Part shown: positions 25,315 through 32,936 of the stretch, piece after piece
Position numbering within the stretch: position 1 is the stretch's first letter
Layout of the letters: each line of letters opens with the position of its first letter
Notes under the pieces: model-generated
What the model was told of the DNA's origin: nothing
What the model saw: only the letters and a program-made list of their open reading frames with translations
Database searches by the model: none
Position numbers and translations under genes: made by a program
Assembly (NCBI GenBank): GCA_934589155.1
Contig: CAKTNP010000020.1
Span: forward strand, 1-37,155
DNA: 37,155 nt
From: an uncultured Oscillospiraceae bacterium
Lineage (GTDB): Bacteria; Bacillota; Clostridia; Oscillospirales; Oscillospiraceae
Direction: 5' to 3'

Positions 25315-26199
25315 ATGAAGTACTATTCTGTTTTTGAACCCTTAAGGGATACCGCAGTGGCGTTCGGCTACTTCGAGGGTATGCACAAGGGTCATCTGCG
25401 GATCCTGGAGGAAACGGTCCGGCTGAGCAAGGAGAGAAATCTCACGCCGGTGCTGCTGTCCTTTGCAGGCGAGGGCTTCGTTCTAACGACGGAGGAGGAG
25501 AAAGCGCTGTTTGCGGAAAAGGCCGGGGTCCACACCATGGTCACCCTGCCGGAGCCTCCCAAAGACGTGAAGACGTTCCTGGAGGAGGAACTCATTGGCC
25601 GCCTGGGGGCGAAGATCCTGGTCATGGGCGAAAGCGATACCGTGGCGGGGCTGGACCGGGATGCGCTAACGGCAGCGGCGGAGGCCCGGGGTCTTACGGT
25701 AGTGGCGGTTCCCCTGGTGGAATACAAGGGCCGGACGCTTTCGACGGATCTTCTGAACGAGATTTTCGACCGCTGCGACTTTGAGACCTACACGGCTCTG
25801 TGCGATCATCCATATGTGATGCTGGGCAAGGTAGAGCACGGCAAGGCCCTGGGTCGGACGGTGGGGATGCCCACGGCGAACCTGGGCGTAGATGCTCGCA
25901 AGAGAAAGCCCAAGGACGGTGTCTATGCCACCATTACGGTGTTGCCGGATGACAAGTTTATGGGATTGACCAACATCGGTAAGCGCCCCTCCGTGGACAA
26001 CGAGAACCGAGTTACCATTGAGACCAACATCTTCGACTTTGCACGGAATGTTTACGGCGTGCCCACCTGTCTGGAGGTCCATTTTCATGTGCGGGGCGTC
26101 GTGAAATTCAACAGTCTGAAGGAAGTTCAGGAGCAGGTTCAGAAGGACAGCGCACAGGCTCGAGAAAAACTGACGGCGATTTACGGGACCGGGACCTGA
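25315..26199 (+). CDS. RibF-like protein: intact riboflavin-kinase domain, divergent FAD-synthetase domain
   Basis: 294 residues from ATG 25315, which has GGAGG at 25303-25307. The C-terminal half (from about residue 165) has riboflavin-kinase features: GKVEHGKALGRTVGMPTANL, GLTNIGKRPSVD and ETNIFDFARNVYG, including the PTAN motif and the expected catalytic Glu of ETN. The N-terminal nucleotidyltransferase half keeps FGYFEGMHKGH in place of the usual FDGVHxGH, but the ISSTRIR-type motif is replaced by TLSTDLLNEIF. FMN formation is therefore plausible while FAD synthesis is doubtful. Most genomes carry a separate housekeeping ribF next to truB; this looks like an extra copy beside an APC permease. 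Confidence 0.82.
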   Translation: MKYYSVFEPLRDTAVAFGYFEGMHKGHLRILEETVRLSKERNLTPVLLSFAGEGFVLTTEEEKALFAEKAGVHTMVTLPEPPKDVKTFLEEELIGRLGAKILVMGESDTVAGLDRDALTAAAEARGLTVVAVPLVEYKGRTLSTDLLNEIFDRCDFETYTALCDHPYVMLGKVEHGKALGRTVGMPTANLGVDARKRKPKDGVYATITVLPDDKFMGLTNIGKRPSVDNENRVTIETNIFDFARNVYGVPTCLEVHFHVRGVVKFNSLKEVQEQVQKDSAQAREKLTAIYGTGT

Positions 26200-26216
26200 G
26201 TTCTGAAAACGCAAAA

Positions 26217-26258
26217 CTGAGGCGGTATGACTCATAGAGTCATACCGCCTCAGCTTTT
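26217..26258 (+). terminator. Strong terminator with a 17-bp perfect stem
   Basis: Arms 26217-26233 and 26237-26253 pair perfectly around a 3-base loop and are followed by CTTTT. It separates the metabolic genes from the accessory region. Confidence 0.9.
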
Positions 26259-26446
26259 ATTCCCAAAGTTCCTACTTTCGGAAAGCAAAGGCAGGAGAGC
26301 GAAGGCAGTGGCAAAAAGGGAGCCTATTAGAGGGAAGAGGGCGAGGGAAAAACCAAGGGGCGGGCCTCATCTTTGTGCAAAATTGAGAATGAAAATTTGT
26401 GTCGGAGAGCTTTTTTTGACAAATTTTGACATGATATCTACATCCC

Positions 26447-26473
26447 TTGACAAATAAAAAGGTGGAATATAAT
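26447..26473 (+). promoter_or_regulatory. Promoter candidate upstream of the sortase remnant
   Basis: TTGACA (26447-26452) and TATAAT (26468-26473) are perfect boxes with a short 15-bp spacer. Two more TTGACA copies lie at 26416 and 26426 without good -10 partners. A 9-bp hairpin follows at 26520-26541. No gene is evident in 26254-26611. Confidence 0.5.
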
Positions 26474-26611
26474 ATGAAATATGGAAATCTTAGACAAAAA
26501 AGAGATTTTTTGAACCAAAAAATCCCAAGAATTTGGGATTTCTAATTACGGATGGGCCGAAAGACCTACAACAGATTTGGAAAATGATGCCATGAAGTTC
26601 AAGAAGATGAA

Positions 26612-26815
26612 TTGTCACCCGGAGATGCGGTAATCTTTACGGCGCCGGACGGAGCCGAGATCGACTATGTGGTGGCGGAGGTGAGGACTCTGGCCCCGGA
26701 TGAGGTGGAGGCGGTGCAGAACAGCGACCATGCCCTGACCCTCTACACCTGCACCTCCGGCGGCGTGGCCCGCACGGCGGTATTCTGCGACCGAGCTTCG
26801 GCCGGAAAGAAATAA
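26612..26815 (+). pseudogene. Sortase remnant (C-terminal third)
   Basis: The 67 residues from LSPGDAVIF onward align without gaps to the C-terminal part of the sortase at 1-551 and keep the catalytic Cys (TLYTCT) and Arg (GVARTAVF). The DNA is close to 90 % identical by eye over the core. The His-bearing N-terminal two thirds and the membrane anchor are absent: homology begins abruptly at 26612 and the frame is closed by TGA at 26585. It cannot be an active sortase. It marks a duplication followed by deletion, or one end of a rearrangement involving the intact copy. Confidence 0.8.
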
Positions 26816-26825
26816 AATCGCAAGA

Positions 26826-26855
26826 GGGAGCGGACCTATGAGGTCTGCTCCCTTT
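26826..26855. terminator. Terminator after the sortase remnant
   Basis: An 11-bp stem with one G-T pair (26826-26836 with 26842-26852) has a 5-base loop and is followed by TTT. It lies over the end of the small minus-strand reading frame and could serve both strands. Confidence 0.6.
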
Positions 26856-27045
26856 CTATGCGCTTGGCGGTTTGGATTACGGCTCCCACCAGCTCTAGCT
26901 TCTGTTCTGTGGGGCAGCTCAACGCCTTGACCTGGGCGATGACGGCTTCGGCGTGGATGTCCGCTACCCGTCGAGTCAGCGCTTCCTTTCCGGTCTTGGT
27001 GCTTGGAAAATGTACGATTATGTGGATGGGCGCAGGTGTACGAAT
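26836..27045 (-). pseudogene. Small protein, paralogue of 27246-27422, without a normal start codon
   Basis: The minus-strand frame reads IRTPAPIHIIVHFPSTKTG and continues through RRVADIHAEAVIAQVKALSC, PTEQKLELVGAVIQTAKR to a stop at 26836. It matches the neighbouring small gene most clearly in the stretch from L-x-C to A-V (LSCPTEQKLELVGAVI against LPCSTEQKLELVDAAV). AAAGAGGTGA is correctly spaced, but the codon in start position is ATT (27045-27043) and an in-frame TGA lies just upstream. Either ATT is used as a rare start or the copy has lost its start. Function unknown. Confidence 0.55.
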
Positions 27046-27245
27046 AGGCGGTCACCTCTTTCAGAAGGGCTGTCCTGGTGGAGCTGGACCGGGTCAAGAA
27101 GAACATAGTTTACTTTATGCGGAGGGCGGTGTCGAAAATACTGAGAAAAGGGTTTTCCGCCATTGTCGGTCCATCGCATCCTCATTGCATTAAATTACCC
27201 TCTATTTTTGCGCTTCTGTATGTTACGATGGAAATACCTATGTAT

Positions 27246-27422
27246 TTACTTCTGCGCTTTCAGGTGCTTCACCGCCGCGTCTACCAGCTCCAGCTTCTGC
27301 TCCGTGGAACAGGGCAGCTTCTGGACGGTTTTCAGCACCTGCTCGGACTGGAACTTCGCCAGCTCCTGTGCAAGCTCCTGCTTCGTCTGCTGGGACTTTG
27401 GGAAAATCAGAAATACTTCCAT
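27246..27422 (-). CDS. Small helical protein of unknown function (58 aa)
   Basis: The gene runs from ATG at 27422 with a perfect AAAGGAGGG ribosome binding site 6 bases before it to TAA at 27246. The protein starts MEVFLIFPKSQQTKQELAQE and continues as a mainly helical, Gln/Lys/Glu-rich chain containing LPCSTEQKLELVDAAVKHLK. A homologous but start-less copy lies 200 bp further along the same strand, so this is a small duplicated family. I do not recognise it. The single Cys in LPC is shared by both copies. Confidence 0.65.
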   Translation of the reverse strand: MEVFLIFPKSQQTKQELAQELAKFQSEQVLKTVQKLPCSTEQKLELVDAAVKHLKAQK

Positions 27423-27475
27423 GGCTGCCCTCCTTTCCAGAGTGATTTCCGCTTCAATCTATGCGCGTTTTCCGG

Positions 27476-27492
27476 CGTCTATGTAGACGTTT
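27476..27492. other. Small palindrome followed by T-run
   Basis: CGTCTA-TG-TAGACG followed by TTTT is a possible small terminator on the plus strand, upstream of the minus-strand small gene. Confidence 0.35.
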
Positions 27493-27537
27493 TCCACGTT
27501 AACATTTGTCCCGGGGTCTCAGGGCACCCTGACGCGT

Positions 27538-27557
27538 GAATCTGTCCGGACAGATTC
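27538..27557. repeat. 20-bp perfect palindrome
   Basis: GAATCTGTCC and its exact complement meet without a spacer. TTGACA follows at 27563-27568, but I see no -10 box at a normal distance. It resembles an operator or recombination site; the binding protein is unknown. Confidence 0.5.
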
Positions 27558-27595
27558 GTTGCTTGACACACTGACTGAAAAACGTCTGACGTAAA

Positions 27596-27892
27596 TTGCC
27601 GAATTGCAGAAACAGGAAGAAGCAGATTATGCTGCCAGTGAGGAAGCAAAAAAGAAAGACGACAAAAAAGGGAGTATCGATTGGTATCTGCATTGTCATT
27701 GTATTGATTATCCTGATTCGGTCCGTACCAGCTTTTTTTCGTATGATACAATCCCGCAATTTCATAGACATACATTTCACAAAGCGTCATTGTTCCCGGA
27801 GTTGGACACCGTGTCACAATATCTTTGATACAAGTAAACGAAAGGGGGAGCGCCATAGGAATATGACGGTCCCCTTTTTGTTTTTACCATGA
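27596..27892 (+). pseudogene. Frameshifted remnant with one membrane segment
   Basis: One frame starting at 27604 gives a charged stretch (EADYAASEEAKKKDDKKG). The neighbouring frame from 27596 gives KKGVSIGICIVIVLIILIR, a typical single membrane helix. Joining the two at the A-run near 27661-27671 would give charged helix plus membrane anchor, the same order seen before the membrane helix of the large TIR protein at 28180. The rest has no recognisable domain. I read it as a decayed gene fragment, with low certainty. Confidence 0.3.
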
Positions 27893-27910
27893 AGTTGGGA
27901 AGAAAACGCC

Positions 27911-27943
27911 TTGCTTTTCAACTACATATGTATTACAATACAT
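27911..27943 (+). promoter_or_regulatory. Promoter and overlapping palindromic operator of the RHH/TIR operon
   Basis: TTGCTT (27911-27916), 17 bp and TACAAT (27934-27939) form a promoter. The inverted repeat ATGTATT-AC-AATACAT (27928-27943) covers its -10 box. A ribbon-helix-helix gene starts at 27972, so autorepression through this site is the natural reading. Confidence 0.6.
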
Positions 27944-27971
27944 TTAGTACTATTTGACAGGAGTGAGGCAC

Positions 27972-28199
27972 ATGGAAAAACCTGTTTTGAGAATATCGCC
28001 CAAACGTTATGGCGGCGAGACCACCATCCTGTCGATGCGCATCCCGAAGGACCTGCTGAAGGACATTGACAGCGTAGCGGCAGTGACGGGCCGGACCCGG
28101 AATGAAATCCTCACCATGAGTCTGGAGTTTGCTCTGGACCATATGGAGATCGTAATGAAAGAAAGAGAGGAACCCAGAAATGGCGGTAATCAAGTGTAA
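27972..28199 (+). CDS. Ribbon-helix-helix (CopG/Arc-type) DNA-binding protein
   Basis: 75 residues from ATG 27972, preceded by CAGGAG. The core TILSMRIPKDLLKDIDSV (residues 18-35) gives the beta strand and first helix, and RTRNEILTMSLEFALDHM the turn and second helix of a ribbon-helix-helix fold, which binds DNA as a dimer. It has no toxin partner next to it. Its last 20 bases overlap the next gene, coupling regulator and system. It probably represses the whole downstream operon by binding the palindrome at 27928-27943. Confidence 0.82.
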   Translation: MEKPVLRISPKRYGGETTILSMRIPKDLLKDIDSVAAVTGRTRNEILTMSLEFALDHMEIVMKEREEPRNGGNQV

Positions 28200-30999
28200 A
28201 ATGTGCGGCGGCGACCTGCGCCTCATAGAGGGGCAGAGCGTGGCGGAGTGCGAGTACTGCGGCAGCCGGCAGACCGTGCCCACCGCGGACAGCGAGAAAA
28301 AGCTCACCCTCTTTGCCCGGGCCAACCGGCTGCGGGCCTCCTGCGAGTTCGACAAGGCCGCGGGGGTCTACGAGAGCATCGTGGCGGATTTCCCGGAGGA
28401 GGCGGAGGCCTACTGGGGCCTGGTGCTGTGCAAATACGGCATTGAGTATGTGGATGATCCCGCCACGGGAAAGAAGGTCCCCACCTGCCACCGTTCCTCC
28501 TTTGAAAGCGTGCTGGAGGACAGCGACTTTGAGCAGGCCTGCGAAAACGCCGACGGCATCGCCCGGAAGGTCTACCGGGAGGAGGCCAAGGAGATCGAGG
28601 AGATCCGGAAGGGGATCATCGAGGTTTCCGGCAAGGAGCGGCCCTATGACATCTTCATCTGCTATAAGGAAACCGACGAGAACGGGGACCGGACCATTGA
28701 CAGCGTGATTGCCCAGGATGTGTACGAAGCCCTGACGGACAAGGGCTACCGGGTGTTCTTCTCCCGGATCACCCTGGAGGACAAGCTGGGCCAGGAGTAT
28801 GAGCCCTATATTTTCGCGGCTCTGAACTCCGCCAAGATCATGCTGGCCTTCGGCACGGATTTTGAATATTTCAACGCCGTGTGGGTGAAAAACGAATGGA
28901 GCCGGTACCTGAAACTCATGGCCTCGGACAAGAGCAAGCACCTGATCCCCTGCTACAAGGGCATTGACGCCTATGATATGCCCAAGGAGTTCGCCAAGCT
29001 CCAGGCCCAGGATATGGGCAAGGTGGGGGCCATCCAGGACCTGCTCCGGGGCATTGAGAAGCTCCTGCCCAAGGCAGCGCCGGTGACCGTGGTACAGGAG
29101 CGGGTCGTCGTGGGGGGCGGCGGGAACAACAAGATCGCCTCCCTGTTGGACCGGGGCAATATGGCTCTGGAGGACGGGGACTGGGCCAAGGCGGACAGCT
29201 TCTTTGAGGACGTGCTGAACAACGATTCCAAGAACGCCCAGGCCTATCTGGGCAAGGCGCTGGCCGGGGAGAAATGCCGGACCCTCGACGCCCTGGTACG
29301 GGAACGGAAGGACGCCACCCAGAAGATCCAGGGGGAGAAGCTGAAGCTAGCGGCGGACGAGGCCCATATTTCGGAAATGGCGCAGAAGTATTCGCTGCCC
29401 GGCTATGTGAGCCAGGACGAGATCCGGGGGCTCTATGCCTTTGACCTCTCCTATTATTCGGAGGTGCCGGGGCGGAAACGGCAGTATGAGAACACGGAAC
29501 ACTATTGGACGGAGCACAAGCAGCTCTCCCGGGCGGAAAAGTTCGCGGTGGGTCCGGTGGCGGAGAATCTGGCCCGGGAGAAGAAGGCCCTGTTTGCGGC
29601 CCTTGCTGATCGGGTGAAGGCCGCCGAGCAGGCGGAGGACCAGGCAAAGAAGGACCTGCAGTCCCGGTATGAGGCCCACCTGCGCCAGGCGGACGGAGAG
29701 GCAGAAAAGCGCTATCGTGACGGCTGCGCCCGCCGGGAGGCGGACTACCAGAAATGGGTCAAGACGGCGCAGAGCTCCGCCGATCCGGCAGAGCTGGCAG
29801 AGGCCGCCCAGGGCCTGGAGGGGCTGGGCGCATATTCCGACAGCGCCGCCATGGCAGAGCGCTGCCGCCAGCGGGCCGCGGAGGAGCAGGCCAAACAGAA
29901 GGCGGAGGCCGAGCGCCGGCGCAAGGCCCAGGAAGCGGCGGACAAGGCCCGGGCAGCGAGGAACAAGAGAATTGGCGTTTTTGCAGCCGCAGCGGCGGTA
30001 ATCAGCATTGTCATTTTTATTGTTTTGACTCAGGTGGTGATCCCCCGAAATAACTACGAGGAAGCGCAGCGCTTATATGAGACCGGCGACAAGGTCCACG
30101 CGGCAATGATCTTCGGTGAACTGGGGAACCTTGAAGATGCGAAGGAGCGCAGCACGGAGCTGTGGAATGACATCGCCAGCCGGGACACGATCAGCGCAGG
30201 GGAACGCCATACGGTTGGTTTGAAGGCAGACGGTACCGTTGTGGCGGTAGGTCTGAGCAACTTTGGTCAGTGCAATGTCTCCGATTGGGAGGACATTGTG
30301 GCGGTCAGCGCGGGCTCCTACTATACAGTTGGCTTGAAAGCGGACGGTACCGTTGTGGCAGTCGGCAGTAATGGCAAAGGCCAGTGCAATGTCTCCGATT
30401 GGAAAGACATTGTATCGGTCAGTACAGGTGCCTACCACACGGTTGGCTTAAAAGCAGACGGCACCGTTGTGGCAGTAGGCGAGAATGAGTTTGGTCAGTG
30501 CAAAGTCTCCGATTGGAAAGACATTATTGCGGTTCGTGCAGGAGGCCGCTATACGGTTGGCTTGAAGGCAGACGGTACCGTTGTGGCGGCAGGCCAGAAT
30601 AATAATGGTCAGTGCAATGTCTCCGGTTGGAAAGACATTGTGGCGATCAGCGCAGGAAGCCTCTGTACGGTCGGCTTGAAAGCAGACGGCACCGTTGCGG
30701 CAGTAGGCCAGAATGACGATGGTCAGTGCAATGTGAGCGATTGGACGGACATTGTGGCAGTCAGCGTAGGGGGGCTCCATACGGTCGGCTTGAAGGCAGA
30801 CGGCACCGTTGTGGCAATGGGCAGTAATTCCAATGGCCCGTGCAATGTCTCCGACTGGAAAGACATTGTGGCGGTCAGTGCAGGGAACTACCACACGGTT
30901 GGCCTGAAAATAGACGGCACCGTTGTGGCGGTGGGTCTGAATACCGATCATCAGTGCAATGTCTCCGGCTGGTCCGGCATCAAGCTTCCCAACAAGTAA
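28180..30999 (+). CDS. Zinc ribbon-TIR-coiled coil-membrane helix-RCC1-type repeat protein
   Basis: 939 residues. Order: zinc ribbon (Cys6, 9, 24, 27); helical TPR-like region (40-150); TIR domain (about 155-295; YDIFICYKETDENGD, then VFFSRITLEDKLG, and WVKNEW with Glu239 at the position of the catalytic Glu in NAD-cleaving TIRs); TPR-like segment (320-365); long charged coiled coil (440-597); one membrane helix (about 598-622); a short YEEAQRLYETG repeat; then seven RCC1-type repeats of exactly 38 residues (673-938, consensus TVGLKADGTVVAVGxNxxGQCNVSDWKDIVAVSAG in three pieces). Seven repeats suggest a closed seven-bladed propeller. The KARAARNKR stretch before the helix favours TIR inside and repeats outside. 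Function is not established; a receptor-like NADase is a hypothesis. Confidence 0.85.
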   Translation: MAVIKCKMCGGDLRLIEGQSVAECEYCGSRQTVPTADSEKKLTLFARANRLRASCEFDKAAGVYESIVADFPEEAEAYWGLVLCKYGIEYVDDPATGKKVPTCHRSSFESVLEDSDFEQACENADGIARKVYREEAKEIEEIRKGIIEVSGKERPYDIFICYKETDENGDRTIDSVIAQDVYEALTDKGYRVFFSRITLEDKLGQEYEPYIFAALNSAKIMLAFGTDFEYFNAVWVKNEWSRYLKLMASDKSKHLIPCYKGIDAYDMPKEFAKLQAQDMGKVGAIQDLLRGIEKLLPKAAPVTVVQERVVVGGGGNNKIASLLDRGNMALEDGDWAKADSFFEDVLNNDSKNAQAYLGKALAGEKCRTLDALVRERKDATQKIQGEKLKLAADEAHISEMAQKYSLPGYVSQDEIRGLYAFDLSYYSEVPGRKRQYENTEHYWTEHKQLSRAEKFAVGPVAENLAREKKALFAALADRVKAAEQAEDQAKKDLQSRYEAHLRQADGEAEKRYRDGCARREADYQKWVKTAQSSADPAELAEAAQGLEGLGAYSDSAAMAERCRQRAAEEQAKQKAEAERRRKAQEAADKARAARNKRIGVFAAAAAVISIVIFIVLTQVVIPRNNYEEAQRLYETGDKVHAAMIFGELGNLEDAKERSTELWNDIASRDTISAGERHTVGLKADGTVVAVGLSNFGQCNVSDWEDIVAVSAGSYYTVGLKADGTVVAVGSNGKGQCNVSDWKDIVSVSTGAYHTVGLKADGTVVAVGENEFGQCKVSDWKDIIAVRAGGRYTVGLKADGTVVAAGQNNNGQCNVSGWKDIVAISAGSLCTVGLKADGTVAAVGQNDDGQCNVSDWTDIVAVSVGGLHTVGLKADGTVVAMGSNSNGPCNVSDWKDIVAVSAGNYHTVGLKIDGTVVAVGLNTDHQCNVSGWSGIKLPNK
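30196..30993 (+). repeat. Seven 114-bp tandem repeats encoding RCC1-type blades
   Basis: Seven in-frame units of 114 bp encode 38-residue blades, with highly similar DNA (recurring ACGGTTGGCTTGAAGGCAGA and GTGTCTCCGATTGG-like blocks). Only the last unit is degenerate at its end. Confidence 0.85.
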
Positions 31000-31014
31000 A
31001 AGGAGAGAGTACAT

Positions 31015-32934
31015 ATGTCCAAATTTGTGATCGAATGCCCCAACTGCGGGCGGTATGCGGAGGCCAAGACCGGCTTCTTTGCCAGAAAGAAAATCGACTG
31101 CGACTGCGGCTACACCATCAATGTCCGCACGGACCGGCTGTCCACCCGGGTCTGCCCCCACTGCGGCAACACCTTCGTCTATGACGCGGCGGAGGGCGGG
31201 AAGAAAATTCGCTGCCCGGTGTGCCGGGAAAAGATCATGCCTGCCCAGAACGACACCAAGCTGGTGGAGTTCTCCTGCGGCCAGTGCGGCGTCCGCCTGA
31301 CCACCACCAAGGACGCGGCCAGCTACACCTGCCCCGTCTGCGACCATGTAAACGATGTGCAGGAGCGGCTCATGGCCGAGCGGATCCGCCGGGACGGCCT
31401 GGCCTCCATTATCAAATATGAGGGCGACCGGGACACCCTGATCTGGAAGCACCCCATCGAGGATTTTAACCTGGGATCTCAGCTTATCGTTCACGAGAGC
31501 CAGGAGGCCATCTTCTTCAAGGACGGCCAGGCCCTGGACCTGTTCGGGCCGGGCCGGTACACCCTGGAGACCCAGCAGCTGCCCCTGCTGGAAAAGCTCT
31601 ATCAGCTGCCCACGGATACGGAGGGGACCTTCCACAGCGAGGTCTACTTCATCAACAAGACCGTGCAGATGGCCCTGAAATGGGGAACGCCGGAGAAGGT
31701 CCGGTTTATCGATCCCCTGACCGGCGTGCCTCTGGAGCTGGGGGCCTCCGGCGAAATGAATTTGCAGGTGGCCGACTCCCGGAAGCTGCTGGTAAAGCTG
31801 GTGGGCACCGGAAAGGACATCTCCTGGGGCGACGGGGCCACCGGCAGTCTACAGGCCATGTTCCGGCCCCTGATCGCCAACGCCGTCAAGACCAACCTGT
31901 CCTCGGTCATCAAGGCGAAGGCCATTGACCTGCTGGAGATCGACGAGAAGCTGGACCTGCTGTCCGCAACCCTGAAGGAGAAGCTGCTGCCCGGGTTTGA
32001 GGAATACGGCCTGACGGTGCCGCAGTTTTATGTCAACCGCATCGTCCTGCCGGAGGAGGATCCCAACTTCAAGCGGATCCGGGAATTACATACCATCACC
32101 CTCCAGACCCGGATGATCCAGGCCGACGCCGTGGTCAAGACCGTCCAGGCCCAGGGCGAGGCCCAGTACCGCACGGCCCAGGAGCAGAGCAAGGCCACCA
32201 TTGAGGTCGCCCGCCGGGAGGCGGAGCTGCAAAAGCAGACGACGGAAACGGAAATCGCTCGCCGGGAGGCGGAGCGAAAGGTGATTGCCGCCCAGGCGGA
32301 GGCCCAGGCCCAGCGGATGGCGGGCCTGACCGAGGCGGAGATCATGCAGGCCAAGGGCTATAACCAGAGAGACGTTCTGCAGGCGGAGGTCCAGAAGGCC
32401 TATGCCCAGGGCATCGGGGAAATGGGGCCGAAAATCTCCACCGGCGGCGGGAGCAGCATCGTAGGCGATGTGCTGGGCTTGGGCCTGGGCATGGCCGCAG
32501 CGGGAGCCGTGGCGCCCCAGATGGGCAGCATGATGCAGTCCTTCACCCAGGGGACTGCTTCGGCGGCACCGGCCGCCCTCGGCGGCGGGTGGGACTGTCC
32601 CGAGTGCGGAGCTAAGAATATTACCAGCAAGTTCTGCCCCGAGTGCGGCGCCAAAAAGCCGGAGCCCAAGGGGTTGGATACCTGGGACTGCCCCAACTGC
32701 GGCAAGAAGAACATTACCGGCAAATTCTGCGGCGAATGCGGCACGAAACGGCCGGAGGCTCCCAAGGCCTGGGACTGCCCCAATTGCGGGACCAGGGGCA
32801 TTACGGTGAAATTCTGCCCGGAGTGCGGTACGAAGCGGCCGGAGGCCCCCGCGGCCTGGGATTGCCCGGAGTGCGGGACCAAGGGGATCACCGCCAAATT
32901 CTGCCCCGAGTGCGGACATAAGAGAGGAGAATAA
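31015..32934 (+). CDS. SPFH/band-7 protein with seven zinc ribbons (YdjI-like)
   Basis: 639 residues. Three N-terminal zinc ribbons (cysteines 8/11/29/31, 47/50/67/70, 88/91/106/109) precede an SPFH/band-7 domain (about 143-350) with SQLIVHESQEAIFFKDGQ, GPGRYTLETQ and LEEYGL-like motifs. An Ala/Glu/Gln-rich coiled coil (about 365-465) and a Gly/Ala/Met-rich segment follow. The C terminus has four near-identical ribbons, each WDCPxCGxK.. to FCPECGxK. The SPFH part with C-terminal zinc ribbon resembles B. subtilis YdjI, which works with zinc-ribbon membrane proteins and PspA at stressed membranes. Here no PspA is visible. The protein has no membrane helix, so it probably scaffolds on the operon's membrane proteins. 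It starts 15 bp after the previous gene. Confidence 0.87.
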   Translation: MSKFVIECPNCGRYAEAKTGFFARKKIDCDCGYTINVRTDRLSTRVCPHCGNTFVYDAAEGGKKIRCPVCREKIMPAQNDTKLVEFSCGQCGVRLTTTKDAASYTCPVCDHVNDVQERLMAERIRRDGLASIIKYEGDRDTLIWKHPIEDFNLGSQLIVHESQEAIFFKDGQALDLFGPGRYTLETQQLPLLEKLYQLPTDTEGTFHSEVYFINKTVQMALKWGTPEKVRFIDPLTGVPLELGASGEMNLQVADSRKLLVKLVGTGKDISWGDGATGSLQAMFRPLIANAVKTNLSSVIKAKAIDLLEIDEKLDLLSATLKEKLLPGFEEYGLTVPQFYVNRIVLPEEDPNFKRIRELHTITLQTRMIQADAVVKTVQAQGEAQYRTAQEQSKATIEVARREAELQKQTTETEIARREAERKVIAAQAEAQAQRMAGLTEAEIMQAKGYNQRDVLQAEVQKAYAQGIGEMGPKISTGGGSSIVGDVLGLGLGMAAAGAVAPQMGSMMQSFTQGTASAAPAALGGGWDCPECGAKNITSKFCPECGAKKPEPKGLDTWDCPNCGKKNITGKFCGECGTKRPEAPKAWDCPNCGTRGITVKFCPECGTKRPEAPAAWDCPECGTKGITAKFCPECGHKRGE

Positions 32935-32936
32935 AT

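Noticed and set aside
26858..27539. Plus-strand frames rich in Ser/Cys in this interval
   Set aside because: They are shadows of the two small minus-strand frames, which have matching sequences and a good ribosome binding site.
27972..28199. RHH protein as antitoxin of a type II toxin-antitoxin pair
   Set aside because: No small toxin gene is adjacent; the next gene is the 939-residue TIR protein, overlapping by 20 bp.
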